In this document: positions 31,810-40,615 of the stretch, in pieces | Numbering within the stretch: the stretch's first letter is position 1 | Layout of the letters: each line of letters starts with the position of its first letter | NCBI RefSeq assembly: GCF_011046485.1 | Contig: NZ_CP049256.1 | Span: forward strand, 124,001 to 188,000 | Direction: 5' to 3' | Length of the DNA: 64,000 nucleotides | Origin: Microbacterium sp. 4R-513 | Lineage (GTDB): Bacteria > Actinomycetota > Actinomycetes > Actinomycetales > Microbacteriaceae | Notes under the pieces: generated by a model | Told to the model about the DNA's origin: nothing | Database searches by the model: none | The model's input: only the letters and a program-made list of their open reading frames with translations | Position numbers and translations under genes: made by a program

Positions 31810-34644
31810 TCACCCTCCCGGGGTCAGGCCCCGCTGCGTCTCGGGTGGCCGAGGAAGCGCGATGCGCTCGGGCGGCAGACCGTCCCGGCACAGCCACGCC
31901 CGTGATCGCCCCGGCGCGCAGTACGGCGGCAGCGCGCGGTCGGCGCTCAGCGCGCGGAAGTCGGATCCGACGGATGGGTCGATGACCAGCGAGTGGTCGT
32001 CGCGGACGGCGGTGAGCACGTGCCAGTGCCGCTGCCAGTCCTCCGCGTCGCCGACCACGACGACGAGTTCGTCTCGCTGTGCGGCCTCGTCGAGACCCAC
32101 CGCGGCGACCTGCGCCACCGTCATGACCTGTGCGCCGGCTTCCTCCCAGAGGCCGAGCATCGCACGGCTCGCCGACGATCGCCGAGCGGCGAACCCGGTG
32201 ATGGCGGTGGACGGGAACCAGGGCGGGAGCTCCCGCTCGGCGACGGCCTGGATGGGCGGAGGCACGGCGAACTGGACTGCTCGGCCGTCGATACGCGCCC
32301 GCCCGCGCGGCTGATCGGGCACGTGGTGGCGCGGCTCGCCGCCGAGCGCCACGTACTCGGCGCGCGACGGAGCGGCCAGGAGCGCCCGACGGGGAAGCAG
32401 TTCGGCGATCCGGGACGCCGCTCCCGAGAGCCGCTGCGCCGAGGCGACGACGAGATGGCCGTGGTCCCCTGCTCCGCGCACGATGCGCTCGAGTCGTTCT
32501 GTGAGTTCGAGCGCGTAGTCGGGAGGCAGGCGCGCCGCAAGTGCATCGAGGTCGTCGATCAGCAGCACCGACCCGCGCGGAGGCGGGTCGTCCCACAACT
32601 CGTGCACGGCATCCCACGCCCCCTCGGGGTCGGAGGGCACTGAGATGGGCTGGGTGACCTGGGCCGCGATCGTGCGCAGCGCGGTCGTCTTGCCGGTTCC
32701 CGCGGCCCCGACGACGAGCATTCCCCGGTCTTCTCTGCTCAGCACCGCGGGGACCTGCCGCTGCTGATCCGGTTCGTCGGCCAGACCGAGCACGATGTCG
32801 CCACCCGCGCTCGGGCGAGCCAGATCCGCCAGATGCAGCCGCTCCGGCAGGTCGGGCAGCCAGGGCCGTCGCGGGCGATGCGGGTCGGATGCCTCGGCGA
32901 TGCGCGCGAGGTCGGCAGGCGAGGACAGAGCGACCTGGACGCGGCGGGGCGCGGCATCCCCCGCTCCCCGGACGAGCGCGACGCCCCGTGCGCTCTCACC
33001 ACCAGGGAGCCGTGCCGCCTCGTCGGTGCCGACCACCGCGCGACTGTCGGCGGCGTCGGCGACCCGGAGACTGACCCGCAGCGGGCAGTTCGCGAGCAGA
33101 GCCTCGCGCACGACGCCCGAGACGCGCTGCGTCCCGAGGATGAGGTGCATCCCCAGCGCCCGGCCCCGGGCGGCGATGTCGGTGAACACGGCATGCAGCT
33201 CCGGGTGATCGCCGAGCAGCGCCGCGAACTCGTCGACGATCACGACGAGCCGGGGAAGCTCGACCCGCGGATCGGTGACGTCCCTCGCGCCGACGCGCGC
33301 GAGCTCCGCCTCACGCCAGCGGACTTCGGCCCGGAGGCTCTCGATCGCCCGTCGAGCGCCGGCCCCGTCGAGATCCGTGATCACTCCGGCCACGTGAGGC
33401 AGCGCGGCAAGCGCGTCGAAGGCCGTGCCGCCCTTGAAGTCGGCGAGGAGAAAGCTCACCTCTCGCGGCGATCGCGTGGCGCAGAGTGCGAGCACCCAGG
33501 TGACGAGGAGCTCGCTCTTTCCGCTTCCGGTCATCCCGGCGACGACGGCATGAGGTCCGTCGGCGACGAGATCGATGACGGAGGGGCTGCCGCCCTCCCG
33601 GCCGATCCGGGCTGCGAGCGCCTTGGACGGAGCGTCGACGAGCAGCGGGCCGAGCGGGATCGGCCCGGCTGTCGCCGCCCCCGCGCCGGGGAGGTCGGCC
33701 GCGAGAGCCGTGATCGCGGCAGCGGCGTGCAGCGCCTGCGCGGCGGAGAGTCCCTCGATCGCCACCTCGTGGACCTCTCCCCCGGTATCGACCGAGGCTC
33801 GGTCCGGCGCGTGCACGGTGAGGACCGTGTCGCAGCCCGGGGGCACAGGTCCGCCGAGGGGAACCCGGACGATATAGGACTCGACGTCCGCGGGCACGGT
33901 CGCGCCCTCGCCCACCACGGCGAGCGTCCGGCCCGTTGCCGCCCCTCGGTGCGGCAAGCCCTCCACCCACCGATCTGCCACGCCCAGAGGGCCGATGATC
34001 CGCAGCTCGGCGGGCGGCGACGCCAGACACGCCTGCAAGACGAGGCCGCGACAGACAGCAGCCGCGAGGACCGGCGGTCCCACAACGGCGATCCCGCCTG
34101 CCGCCGGCACCACGACCGGCGCATCGGTCAGCACGAGCGCCGTCCTGCGGACAGCGACGCTCCGAGCGTCCGAGCCGCCTCCCGTCACGTGGAGTCCGCT
34201 CGGCGCATCGCCCCTCCCCACGACAAGCACCTCCGACCGCCCCGGCACGGCGCGCCACGTCTCGGTCTCGCGAGTGAGGTACCCCGCGACGTCGGGATGC
34301 CGCGTGCGTCGCCGGTCGCGCTCGCGGTCGTGGCGTGCCCGGACGGATGCCTCGACCCGGACGTGCGCGGCATCCGTCTCCTGCTCCGCCCGCCGGCGTT
34401 CCCGGCGAGCGGTCCGGAGGCCGTCGAGCAGCGTCGCGGCGGCCACGAGGGGACCGAGGAGCGCGAACCAGAGCGACAGCACCGAGCCTGTGAGAAGCCA
34501 CAGCCCGACCGCCCCCAGGACGGGGACGGCCGTCGCGAGGAGGGGGATGGACGGGCGCTTCGGCGGCGTCGGCTCTGGCGGGAGGGTCAGCGGTTCGTCG
34601 AGCGCCTCGAGGGACGGGTCGAGCAGCGAAGCGAAGGAGGCCAC
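31810..34644 (-). CDS. FtsK/SpoIIIE-type ATPase, EccC/EssC-like
   Basis: A 944-residue membrane ATPase. Two hydrophobic segments near residues 30-70 (LLATAVPVLGAVGLWLLTG, LWFALLGPLVAAATLL) anchor it. A degenerate region follows, then an FtsK/SpoIIIE domain with Walker A GMTGSGKSE, FLLADFKGGTAF, Walker B RLVVIVDEFAALL and LGTQRVSGVV. A second domain has GAAGTGKTTA and SVLLIDDLDALAARL, and the protein ends about 110 residues after it. This layout is that of type VII secretion motors, which usually carry three ATPase domains; here I see two. No WXG100, EccB/D/E or mycosin gene is in the window. The PP2C gene lies 66 bp upstream on the same strand. Confidence 0.85.
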   Translation of the reverse strand: MASFASLLDPSLEALDEPLTLPPEPTPPKRPSIPLLATAVPVLGAVGLWLLTGSVLSLWFALLGPLVAAATLLDGLRTARRERRRAEQETDAAHVRVEASVRARHDRERDRRRTRHPDVAGYLTRETETWRAVPGRSEVLVVGRGDAPSGLHVTGGGSDARSVAVRRTALVLTDAPVVVPAAGGIAVVGPPVLAAAVCRGLVLQACLASPPAELRIIGPLGVADRWVEGLPHRGAATGRTLAVVGEGATVPADVESYIVRVPLGGPVPPGCDTVLTVHAPDRASVDTGGEVHEVAIEGLSAAQALHAAAAITALAADLPGAGAATAGPIPLGPLLVDAPSKALAARIGREGGSPSVIDLVADGPHAVVAGMTGSGKSELLVTWVLALCATRSPREVSFLLADFKGGTAFDALAALPHVAGVITDLDGAGARRAIESLRAEVRWREAELARVGARDVTDPRVELPRLVVIVDEFAALLGDHPELHAVFTDIAARGRALGMHLILGTQRVSGVVREALLANCPLRVSLRVADAADSRAVVGTDEAARLPGGESARGVALVRGAGDAAPRRVQVALSSPADLARIAEASDPHRPRRPWLPDLPERLHLADLARPSAGGDIVLGLADEPDQQRQVPAVLSREDRGMLVVGAAGTGKTTALRTIAAQVTQPISVPSDPEGAWDAVHELWDDPPPRGSVLLIDDLDALAARLPPDYALELTERLERIVRGAGDHGHLVVASAQRLSGAASRIAELLPRRALLAAPSRAEYVALGGEPRHHVPDQPRGRARIDGRAVQFAVPPPIQAVAERELPPWFPSTAITGFAARRSSASRAMLGLWEEAGAQVMTVAQVAAVGLDEAAQRDELVVVVGDAEDWQRHWHVLTAVRDDHSLVIDPSVGSDFRALSADRALPPYCAPGRSRAWLCRDGLPPERIALPRPPETQRGLTPGG

Positions 34645-34710
34645 GACGCCAGTGAAGCGCGCGCGGGGCGCGGAACCGCCTCGAGGAAGGCGAAGGTGGA
34701 GAAGCCGGCG

Positions 34711-35568
34711 TCAGCCCGTGGCTGTGGAGGAGGCGCCGGGGACGGCGACGTCGAGCACGATGACCGTGATGTTGTCGCGGCCGCCGTTCTCGAGAGCCGC
34801 ATCCAGCATCGACGAGACCGCATCGGCCGGGTCGGCGTTCTCGGCGAGGAAGTGCTGGATGCCGTAGTCGGTGAGCTCTTTCGTCAGTCCGTCGGAGCAG
34901 ATGACGAATCGATCTCCGTCGGTCACCTCGAGGCGCACGTAGTCGGGCGCGACGCTCTCGCTCGGACCTACGGCGCGCGTGATGACATTGCCATACGGGT
35001 GGTTCTCGGCCTCTTCCGGGCTCAGCCGGCCCGCGGCGACGAGCTCCTGGACGACGGAGTGATCAGTCGTGACCTGGGCGATCGCACCGTCGCGCAGCAG
35101 GTACACGCGCGAGTCGCCGATGTTCAGCGTGACCCAGTGGGGCGGATCCTCGCTCGTGTCGAGGTACACGCCCGTCAGCGTCGTGCCGGTCCCGTCGTCG
35201 GTGGTCTCGGGATGGGAGGCGATGTCTTTGACGGCTCGCGCGAGGCCCTTCTCGATGGTCTTCGGCGTCACGCTCCCGGCATCCACCACTCCGCGCAAGC
35301 GGTCGACCGTGCTCGAGCTCGCGATCTCGCCGCCCAGGTGACCGCCCATGCCGTCGGCGACGACGAAGAGCGGATACTCCGCGAGCAGCGCATCCTGATT
35401 GGCGTCGCGACGTCGCCCCGTGTGAGTCGCACCCGCCCACGCGAGCTCGATCGTCTCGCCCTTCGAGCGATCGCCGATGTGCACCGAGCGATGCTGGGTG
35501 GATACTTCCGGCACGCCGCTATCTCCCATGGAACCAAGGCGGCCCAGGAGGGCCGCCGACGTGCTCAC
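34711..35568 (-). CDS. PP2C-family serine/threonine phosphatase (PstP-like)
   Basis: A metal-dependent phosphatase of up to 285 residues. Metal-binding motifs are clear: RRRDANQDALL, FVVADGMGGHLGGE, LNIGDSRVYLLRDG, DRFVICSDGLTKEL and GGRDNITVIVLDV. There is no transmembrane helix, unlike PstP of mycobacteria. The first 30 or so residues are nonconserved. The start is uncertain: GTG 35568 begins 12 bp after the ABC exporter stop, but it abuts a TAGGAT hexamer. ATG 35529 would follow a predicted leader carrying a perfect 8-bp hairpin. The partner kinase and FHA substrates are not in this window; the downstream FtsK-like ATPase could be cotranscribed. Confidence 0.9.
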   Translation of the reverse strand: MSTSAALLGRLGSMGDSGVPEVSTQHRSVHIGDRSKGETIELAWAGATHTGRRRDANQDALLAEYPLFVVADGMGGHLGGEIASSSTVDRLRGVVDAGSVTPKTIEKGLARAVKDIASHPETTDDGTGTTLTGVYLDTSEDPPHWVTLNIGDSRVYLLRDGAIAQVTTDHSVVQELVAAGRLSPEEAENHPYGNVITRAVGPSESVAPDYVRLEVTDGDRFVICSDGLTKELTDYGIQHFLAENADPADAVSSMLDAALENGGRDNITVIVLDVAVPGASSTATG

Positions 35569-35574
35569 ATCCTA
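35538..35574 (-). promoter_or_regulatory. Possible internal promoter and hairpin at the PP2C start
   Basis: TAGGAT (35574-35569, minus strand) lies directly before GTG 35568. Downstream GGCGGCCC and GGGCCGCC (35557-35538) pair perfectly with a 4-nt loop, ending 8 nt before ATG 35529. If TAGGAT is a -10 box, the hairpin lies in the leader and ATG 35529 is the start. Confidence 0.4.
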
Positions 35575-35579
35575 GTCGA

Positions 35580-37631
35580 CTACCCCTCGAGGGCTTCGAA
35601 GTCCTCCTCAGCGCTGGCGGCGAGGATCGTCGCCGTGGTAGGGACCGGCGGAGCGCCGACCAGCACAGGCTCTTCCGCTTCCTCATCGCCGATCGCGCCC
35701 TCGAACTGGGCGTTGTACAGCCGCCAGTAGGCGCCGCGCGTTCGCAGCAGCTCCTCGTGCGACCCCTGCTCGACGATCGATCCGTTCTCCATCACGAGGA
35801 TGAGGTCGGCGTCGCGGATCGTCGAGAGCCGGTGCGCGATGACGAACGCCGTGCGATCCGCGCGGAGACGCGACATCGCGCGCTGGATGAGCAGCTCTGT
35901 GCGGGTGTCGACCGAGGACGTCGCCTCGTCGAGGATGAGGATCCGCGGATCGGCGAGGAAGGCGCGGGCGATCGTGACCAGCTGCCGCTCGCCGACGCTG
36001 AGGTTCGTCGCCTCGTCGTCCAGCATCGTGTCGTAGCCGTCCGGAAGCGCGTGCACGAACCGGTCGACGTAGGCGGCCGTCGCTGCGGTGACGATCTCCT
36101 CGTCCGAGGCATCCGGACGTCCGTAGGCGATGTTCTCGCGGATCGTCCCGGCGAAGAGCCACGTGTCCTGCAGCACCATGCCCGTGCGTGCGCGCAGGTC
36201 GTCGCGGGTCATCGTGCGGGTGTCGACGCCGTCAAGGGTGATCCGGCCCGAGTCGACGTCGTAGAACCGCATGATGAGGTTCACGAGGGTGGTCTTACCG
36301 GCGCCCGTCGGACCGACGATCGCGACGGTGCTCCCCGGGTGCGCCTCGAGGACGAGTCCGTCGATGAGCGGCTTGTCGGGGCTGTAGCTGAACGAGACGT
36401 CTTCGAAGGCGAGGTGGCTCGCCGACTCGGGCGCGGTCCGGGCAGGATCCGGATCGCTTGTCTCCTCGGCCTCGTCGAGCAGCTCGAACACGCGCTCGGC
36501 GCTCGCGACCCCGGACTGGAGGAGGTTCGCCATCGACCCCAGCTGGCTGAGGGGCTGGGTGAACTGCCGCGAGTACTGGATGAACGCCTGGACATCGCCG
36601 ATCGACATCAGACCCGCCGCGACCTGCAGCCCGCCGACGACGGCGATCGCCACGTAGACCAGGTTCCCGATGAACATCATGGCGGGCATGATGACGCCCG
36701 AGATGAACTGCGCGCCGAAGCTCGCGCGGTAGACCTCTTCGTTCTCGTCGCGGAAGTTCGCCTCGACCTCCTTCTGGTGACCGAAGACCTTCACGATCGA
36801 GTGCCCGGAGAAGGTCTCCTCCACACGCGCGTTGAGGATGCCGGTGGCCTTCCACTGGGCGACGAAGAGCTTCTGCGAGCGCTTCGCGACGAAGACGGTC
36901 ACGACGAGCGTCAGCGGGATCGTGACGAGCGCGATGAGGGCGAGGAGCGGCGAGATGACGAACATCATCACGAGCACGCCGATGACCGTCAGCAGCGAGA
37001 TGACGACCTGGGACAGCGTCTGCTGCATCGTCTGGCCGATGTTGTCGACATCGTTCGTCACGCGGCTCAGGAGCTCGCCGCGCTGCACCTTGTCGAAGTA
37101 CGAGAGGGGCAGGCGCTGGATCTTGTCCTCGACCTGCATGCGCAGCCGGTTCATGGCGCGCTGGACGACCCCGTTGAGGATGCGGGCCTGCAGCCAGCCG
37201 AAGATGCTCGCGAAGACGTACACGAAGAGCACGGCCATGACGATCATGGCCAGCTGCTGGAAGTCGATGCCCGCGCCGGGCACGAAGTCCATCGTCGAGA
37301 GCATGTCGGCCTGCTGCTGATCGCCCTGCGCGACGAGGCCGTCGATGACCTGCTGCTTCGTCGCCCCCGCCGGCATCTGCAGCGAGACGAAGCCCGCGAA
37401 CACCACGTTCGTCGCATTGCCGAGCAGCTTCGGCCCGATGACCGAGAGGGCGACGCTGAGAGTACCGAGGACGAGCACGACGATGAGCTGCGGCATGTCG
37501 GTGCGGAGCGTGCCGAGGAGCCGCTTCGCGCTCGGACCGAAGTTCTGCGCCTTCTCGCCGGGACCGGCCTGGCCCATCGGGCCCCTGGGCATCGGCATCC
37601 GCCGGGGCGCCTGAGTCTGCGAGCCGCTCAT
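35580..37631 (-). CDS. ABC exporter half-transporter (fused TMD-NBD), second subunit
   Basis: A 683-residue ABC protein with an N-terminal cytoplasmic tail rich in Pro/Met (RRMPMPRGPMGQAG), six transmembrane helices (about residues 45-370) and an ATPase domain. The nucleotide-binding domain has Walker A GPTGAGKTT, signature NLSVGERQ instead of LSGGQ, Walker B ILILDEATSSVD and the switch IAHRLST. The divergent signature with a consensus-like partner is typical of heterodimeric exporters such as BmrCD. Its ATG overlaps the stop of the partner gene (ATGA at 37631-37628), so the pair is coupled. The substrate is unknown; these pairs are often multidrug or lipid exporters. Confidence 0.92.
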   Translation of the reverse strand: MSGSQTQAPRRMPMPRGPMGQAGPGEKAQNFGPSAKRLLGTLRTDMPQLIVVLVLGTLSVALSVIGPKLLGNATNVVFAGFVSLQMPAGATKQQVIDGLVAQGDQQQADMLSTMDFVPGAGIDFQQLAMIVMAVLFVYVFASIFGWLQARILNGVVQRAMNRLRMQVEDKIQRLPLSYFDKVQRGELLSRVTNDVDNIGQTMQQTLSQVVISLLTVIGVLVMMFVISPLLALIALVTIPLTLVVTVFVAKRSQKLFVAQWKATGILNARVEETFSGHSIVKVFGHQKEVEANFRDENEEVYRASFGAQFISGVIMPAMMFIGNLVYVAIAVVGGLQVAAGLMSIGDVQAFIQYSRQFTQPLSQLGSMANLLQSGVASAERVFELLDEAEETSDPDPARTAPESASHLAFEDVSFSYSPDKPLIDGLVLEAHPGSTVAIVGPTGAGKTTLVNLIMRFYDVDSGRITLDGVDTRTMTRDDLRARTGMVLQDTWLFAGTIRENIAYGRPDASDEEIVTAATAAYVDRFVHALPDGYDTMLDDEATNLSVGERQLVTIARAFLADPRILILDEATSSVDTRTELLIQRAMSRLRADRTAFVIAHRLSTIRDADLILVMENGSIVEQGSHEELLRTRGAYWRLYNAQFEGAIGDEEAEEPVLVGAPPVPTTATILAASAEEDFEALEG

Positions 37632-39361
37632 GCCGTCGCCTCCGCCGCGAGCTGCGAATCGACGATCTCACGGTACGTGTCGTTCGTCTCGACGAGTTCT
37701 TCGTGGGTTCCGACGCCCACCATGCGCCCGTGGTCGAGCACGATGATCTGGTCGGCATGCTGGATCGTCGACACGCGCTGCGCCACGACGAGCCTCGTGG
37801 CGTGGGGCAGATGCGTGTCGAGCGCGCGGCGGAGCTCGGCATCCGTTCTCAGATCCAATGCCGAGAACGAGTCGTCGAAGACGTAGATGCCCGGCTGTTT
37901 GGCGAGCGCCCGCGCGATCGCGAGCCGCTGCCGCTGGCCTCCGGATACGTTCGTGCCGCCCTGCGCGATCTGGGCCTCGAGCCCGCCCGGCATCTCCTCG
38001 ACGAAATCCTTCGCCTGCGCGAGCTCGAGCGCGCGCCAGAGCTCCTCGTCGGTCGCGTCCTCGTCGCCATAGCGGAGGTTCGAGGCGACGGTGCCCGAGA
38101 AGAGGAAGGCGCGCTGCGGGACGAGACCGATCCGCTTCCACAGCAGATCGGGCTCATAGTCGCGCACGTCGACTCCATCGACGCGGACGGTGCCGGCGGT
38201 CACATCGAAGAGCCGGGGCACGAGACCGACCAGGGTCGTCTTCCCCGCACCCGTCGAGCCGATGATCGCCGTGGTCGTGCCCGGAGCGACCGAGAACGTG
38301 AGGTCGTGCAGCACCGCCTCGTCGGCGCCCGGGTACGCGAAGTCGACGTGGTCGAATTCGATGCGCCCGAGAGCCTCGGGAGCGGCCTTGGGGTCGGCGG
38401 GAGCGACCACCGAGGGCTCGGTCTCGAGCACCTCGCCGATGCGGTTCGCGCACACGGCGGCGCGCGGGATCATGACGAACATGAAGGTCGCCATCATCAC
38501 GCCCATGAGGATCTGCATCAGATAGCTCAGGAAGGCGATGAGCGTGCCGATCTGCACGCCGTTGTCCTGCACCTGGAAGGCGCCGAACCAGATGACGGCC
38601 ACGCTCGAGACGTTCATGACGAGCATGACGGCGGGGAACATGATCGCCATCAGGTTTCCGGCCTTGAGGCCCGTCGCCATCACGTCCTCGCTCGCGGTCG
38701 CGAAGCGGACGCGCTCCTCGCGCTCGCGCACGAAGGCCCGGATGACGCGGATTCCGGTGAGCTGCTCGCGCATGATCTGGTTGACGCGGTCGATCTTCTT
38801 CTGCATCTGGGTGAACGCAGGCACCATGCGCCACACGATGAGCCCCACGATGATGAGGAGGATCGGGATCGCGACCGCCATGAGCCACGACAGGCCCGCG
38901 TCCTCGCGCACCGCCATGATGATGCCGCCGATCGCGAGCATCGGCGCCGACACCATGAGGGTCGCCGAGACCTGCACGAGCATCTGCACCTGCTGCACGT
39001 CGTTCGTGTTGCGCGTGATGAGCGACGGGGCGCTGAACTGACCGACCTCGCGCTGCGAGAACGCGACAACCCGATGGAACAGGTCGCCGCGCACGTCACG
39101 GCCCATCCCCATCGCGAGCCGCGAGCCGAAGTAGACGGCGATGATCGCGCAGACCACCTGGACGAGGCTGACGACGAGCATCACCCCGCCGGTCTGCCAG
39201 ATGTAGTCGATGTCGCCGGTGACGACGCCCTTGTCGATGATGTCGGCGTTGAGCGTCGGCAGCATGAGCGAGGCGATCGACTGGGCGAGCTGGAAGACGA
39301 CGACGGCGATGATGAGCAGCCACGCCGGGCTGAGGTAGCGCACCAGGAGCTTGCCGAGCAC
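37628..39361 (-). CDS. ABC exporter half-transporter (fused TMD-NBD), first subunit
   Basis: A 577-residue partner of the next gene. The transmembrane domain starts LVRYLSPAWLLIIAVVVFQLA and includes the coupling-helix region DVRGDLFHRVVAFSQREVGQF. The ATPase domain has Walker A GSTGAGKTT, signature NVSGGQRQRL, Walker B IYVFDDSFSALD with Asp-Ser in place of the usual Glu, and VAQRVST. Loss of the catalytic Glu here, with an intact one in the partner, fits an asymmetric heterodimer with one degenerate ATP site. GTG 39361 is chosen because GAAAGGA lies 6-7 nt upstream. A -35/-10 pair stands about 60 bp upstream. Confidence 0.92.
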   Translation of the reverse strand: MLGKLLVRYLSPAWLLIIAVVVFQLAQSIASLMLPTLNADIIDKGVVTGDIDYIWQTGGVMLVVSLVQVVCAIIAVYFGSRLAMGMGRDVRGDLFHRVVAFSQREVGQFSAPSLITRNTNDVQQVQMLVQVSATLMVSAPMLAIGGIIMAVREDAGLSWLMAVAIPILLIIVGLIVWRMVPAFTQMQKKIDRVNQIMREQLTGIRVIRAFVREREERVRFATASEDVMATGLKAGNLMAIMFPAVMLVMNVSSVAVIWFGAFQVQDNGVQIGTLIAFLSYLMQILMGVMMATFMFVMIPRAAVCANRIGEVLETEPSVVAPADPKAAPEALGRIEFDHVDFAYPGADEAVLHDLTFSVAPGTTTAIIGSTGAGKTTLVGLVPRLFDVTAGTVRVDGVDVRDYEPDLLWKRIGLVPQRAFLFSGTVASNLRYGDEDATDEELWRALELAQAKDFVEEMPGGLEAQIAQGGTNVSGGQRQRLAIARALAKQPGIYVFDDSFSALDLRTDAELRRALDTHLPHATRLVVAQRVSTIQHADQIIVLDHGRMVGVGTHEELVETNDTYREIVDSQLAAEATA

Positions 39362-39419
39362 GAGGGGTCCTTTCGTCGCGCGACGACATCCGCACCGAGG
39401 CGGCCGCGCACGTCGAACG

Positions 39420-39449
39420 AGGCTACGCCTGCCCTGCGACGTCGTACAA
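39420..39449 (-). promoter_or_regulatory. Promoter of the ABC exporter-PP2C-FtsK cluster
   Basis: TTGTAC (39449-39444) and TAGCCT (39425-39420) on the minus strand, 18 nt apart. The leader is about 50 nt and ends in a GAAAGGA ribosome binding site, unlike the leaderless genes around it. Confidence 0.6.
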
Positions 39450-39510
39450 ACGCGTGGCGTGCGCTGATAGCGAACCGGTCGGCGGATGCCGCGGCCCCCG
39501 CGGCCGGACC

Positions 39511-40497
39511 TCAGATGTCGGACGGCGACACCGCGGGGAAGATGGCGTCGACGGCCTCGAGATCGGCGGCCGTCGGCGTCCACGCCGACGCGGCGGCCCC
39601 GTTAGCCCGCACCTGCTCGGGGCTCGTCGCACCCGCGATGACGCTCGAGACCACCGGCTGCGCGAGGAACCATCCGAACGTCGCGTCGAGCATCGTGATG
39701 CCGCGCTCGTCGCAGAACGCCTGATACGCCTCGAGCGCCTCCCACGGTGCGTTCTCGTAGAGATGCGGGCGCTGGCGCATGATGCGGGAGTCGGCGGGCG
39801 CGGCATCCCGGGTGAACTTGCCCGTCAGCAGGCCGTTGTGGAGCGGGAAGAACGGGAAGAACCCCAGGCCGTAGCGCTCGACCGCGCGAAGGACGTTCCG
39901 CTCCGCGCCCCGCGCAAGCAGGCTGTACTGGTTCTGGGCCGACACGAACGGCACCGAGCGGCGCTCGCGGGCGACGAAGTGGGCCTCGGCGATCTGCCAG
40001 CCGGACAGGTTGGAGTGGCCGATGTAGCGCACCTTCCCCTCGCGCACGAGGTCGCCGAGGGCGTCGAGCGTCTCTTCGACCGGCGTCTCGGGGTCGGGCG
40101 TGTGCAGCTGGTAGAGGTCGATCCAGTCGGTCTGCAGACGACGGAGGGATGCCTCGACCGCGCGCCGTACATGAACGCGCGACGCCTTCGATCCGCCGAG
40201 CACGGCCGGAGCGAAGTCCGCGTGCCCGAACTTCGTGGCGAGCACGACCTCGTCGCGACGACCCTTGAGCGCCTCGCCCATCAGCGTCTCGGAAAGGCCC
40301 GGCTCCTTGCCGTAGATGTCCGCGGTGTCGAGGAACGTGACTCCGGCGTCGATCGCGGCATCCAGCACCGCCTTCGTGCCTTCGAGGGATTCCGTGCGGG
40401 TGTCCTTGCGCCCGAAGTTGTTGCAGCCCAGGCCGACGGACGAGACGAGAAGGCCGGAGGCGCCGACTCGGCGCAGGGGAACGGAAGCGGAGGTCAT
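39511..40497 (-). CDS. Aldo/keto reductase
   Basis: A 328-residue NADPH-dependent TIM-barrel reductase. The catalytic tetrad region is visible as FLDTADIYG (Asp, Tyr), VVLATKFGH (Lys) and IDLYQLHTPDPETP (His). HSNLSGWQIAEA and SAQNQYSLLARGAE follow, then the cofactor-binding SVIAGATSPEQVRANGAA. It belongs to the AKR families near YajO/tas-like or potassium-channel beta-subunit-like enzymes; the substrate is not predictable. ATG 40497 follows TAGCGT by 7 nt, so the open frame further upstream is not used. Confidence 0.93.
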   Translation of the reverse strand: MTSASVPLRRVGASGLLVSSVGLGCNNFGRKDTRTESLEGTKAVLDAAIDAGVTFLDTADIYGKEPGLSETLMGEALKGRRDEVVLATKFGHADFAPAVLGGSKASRVHVRRAVEASLRRLQTDWIDLYQLHTPDPETPVEETLDALGDLVREGKVRYIGHSNLSGWQIAEAHFVARERRSVPFVSAQNQYSLLARGAERNVLRAVERYGLGFFPFFPLHNGLLTGKFTRDAAPADSRIMRQRPHLYENAPWEALEAYQAFCDERGITMLDATFGWFLAQPVVSSVIAGATSPEQVRANGAAASAWTPTAADLEAVDAIFPAVSPSDI

Positions 40498-40504
40498 GTC
40501 GTCA

Positions 40505-40510
40505 ACGCTA
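40505..40510 (-). promoter_or_regulatory. -10 box of the aldo/keto reductase gene (leaderless)
   Basis: TAGCGT on the minus strand, 7 nt before ATG 40497. Confidence 0.55.
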
Positions 40511-40574
40511 ATCGCCCATCGGGCACGTCGAGACCCGGTCGTTGACCGCGACGGGATGCGCGCGGCCGGTAATG

Positions 40575-40605
40575 CAGGAACCCCCGCGCTGGGCGGGGGT
40601 TCCTG
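40575..40605 (-). terminator. Terminator between DUF5684-like gene and aldo/keto reductase
   Basis: CAGGAACCCCCGC (40575-40587) and GCGGGGGTTCCTG (40593-40605) form a perfect 13-bp stem with a 5-nt loop, starting 11 bp after the stop codon at 40616. The U-tract on the minus strand is weak (CATTACC). Confidence 0.7.
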
Positions 40606-40615
40606 GTCGAGCACT

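Noticed and set aside
32833..35730. A 965-codon open frame on the plus strand
   Set aside because: It is antisense to the FtsK-like and PP2C genes and has no recognisable motif.
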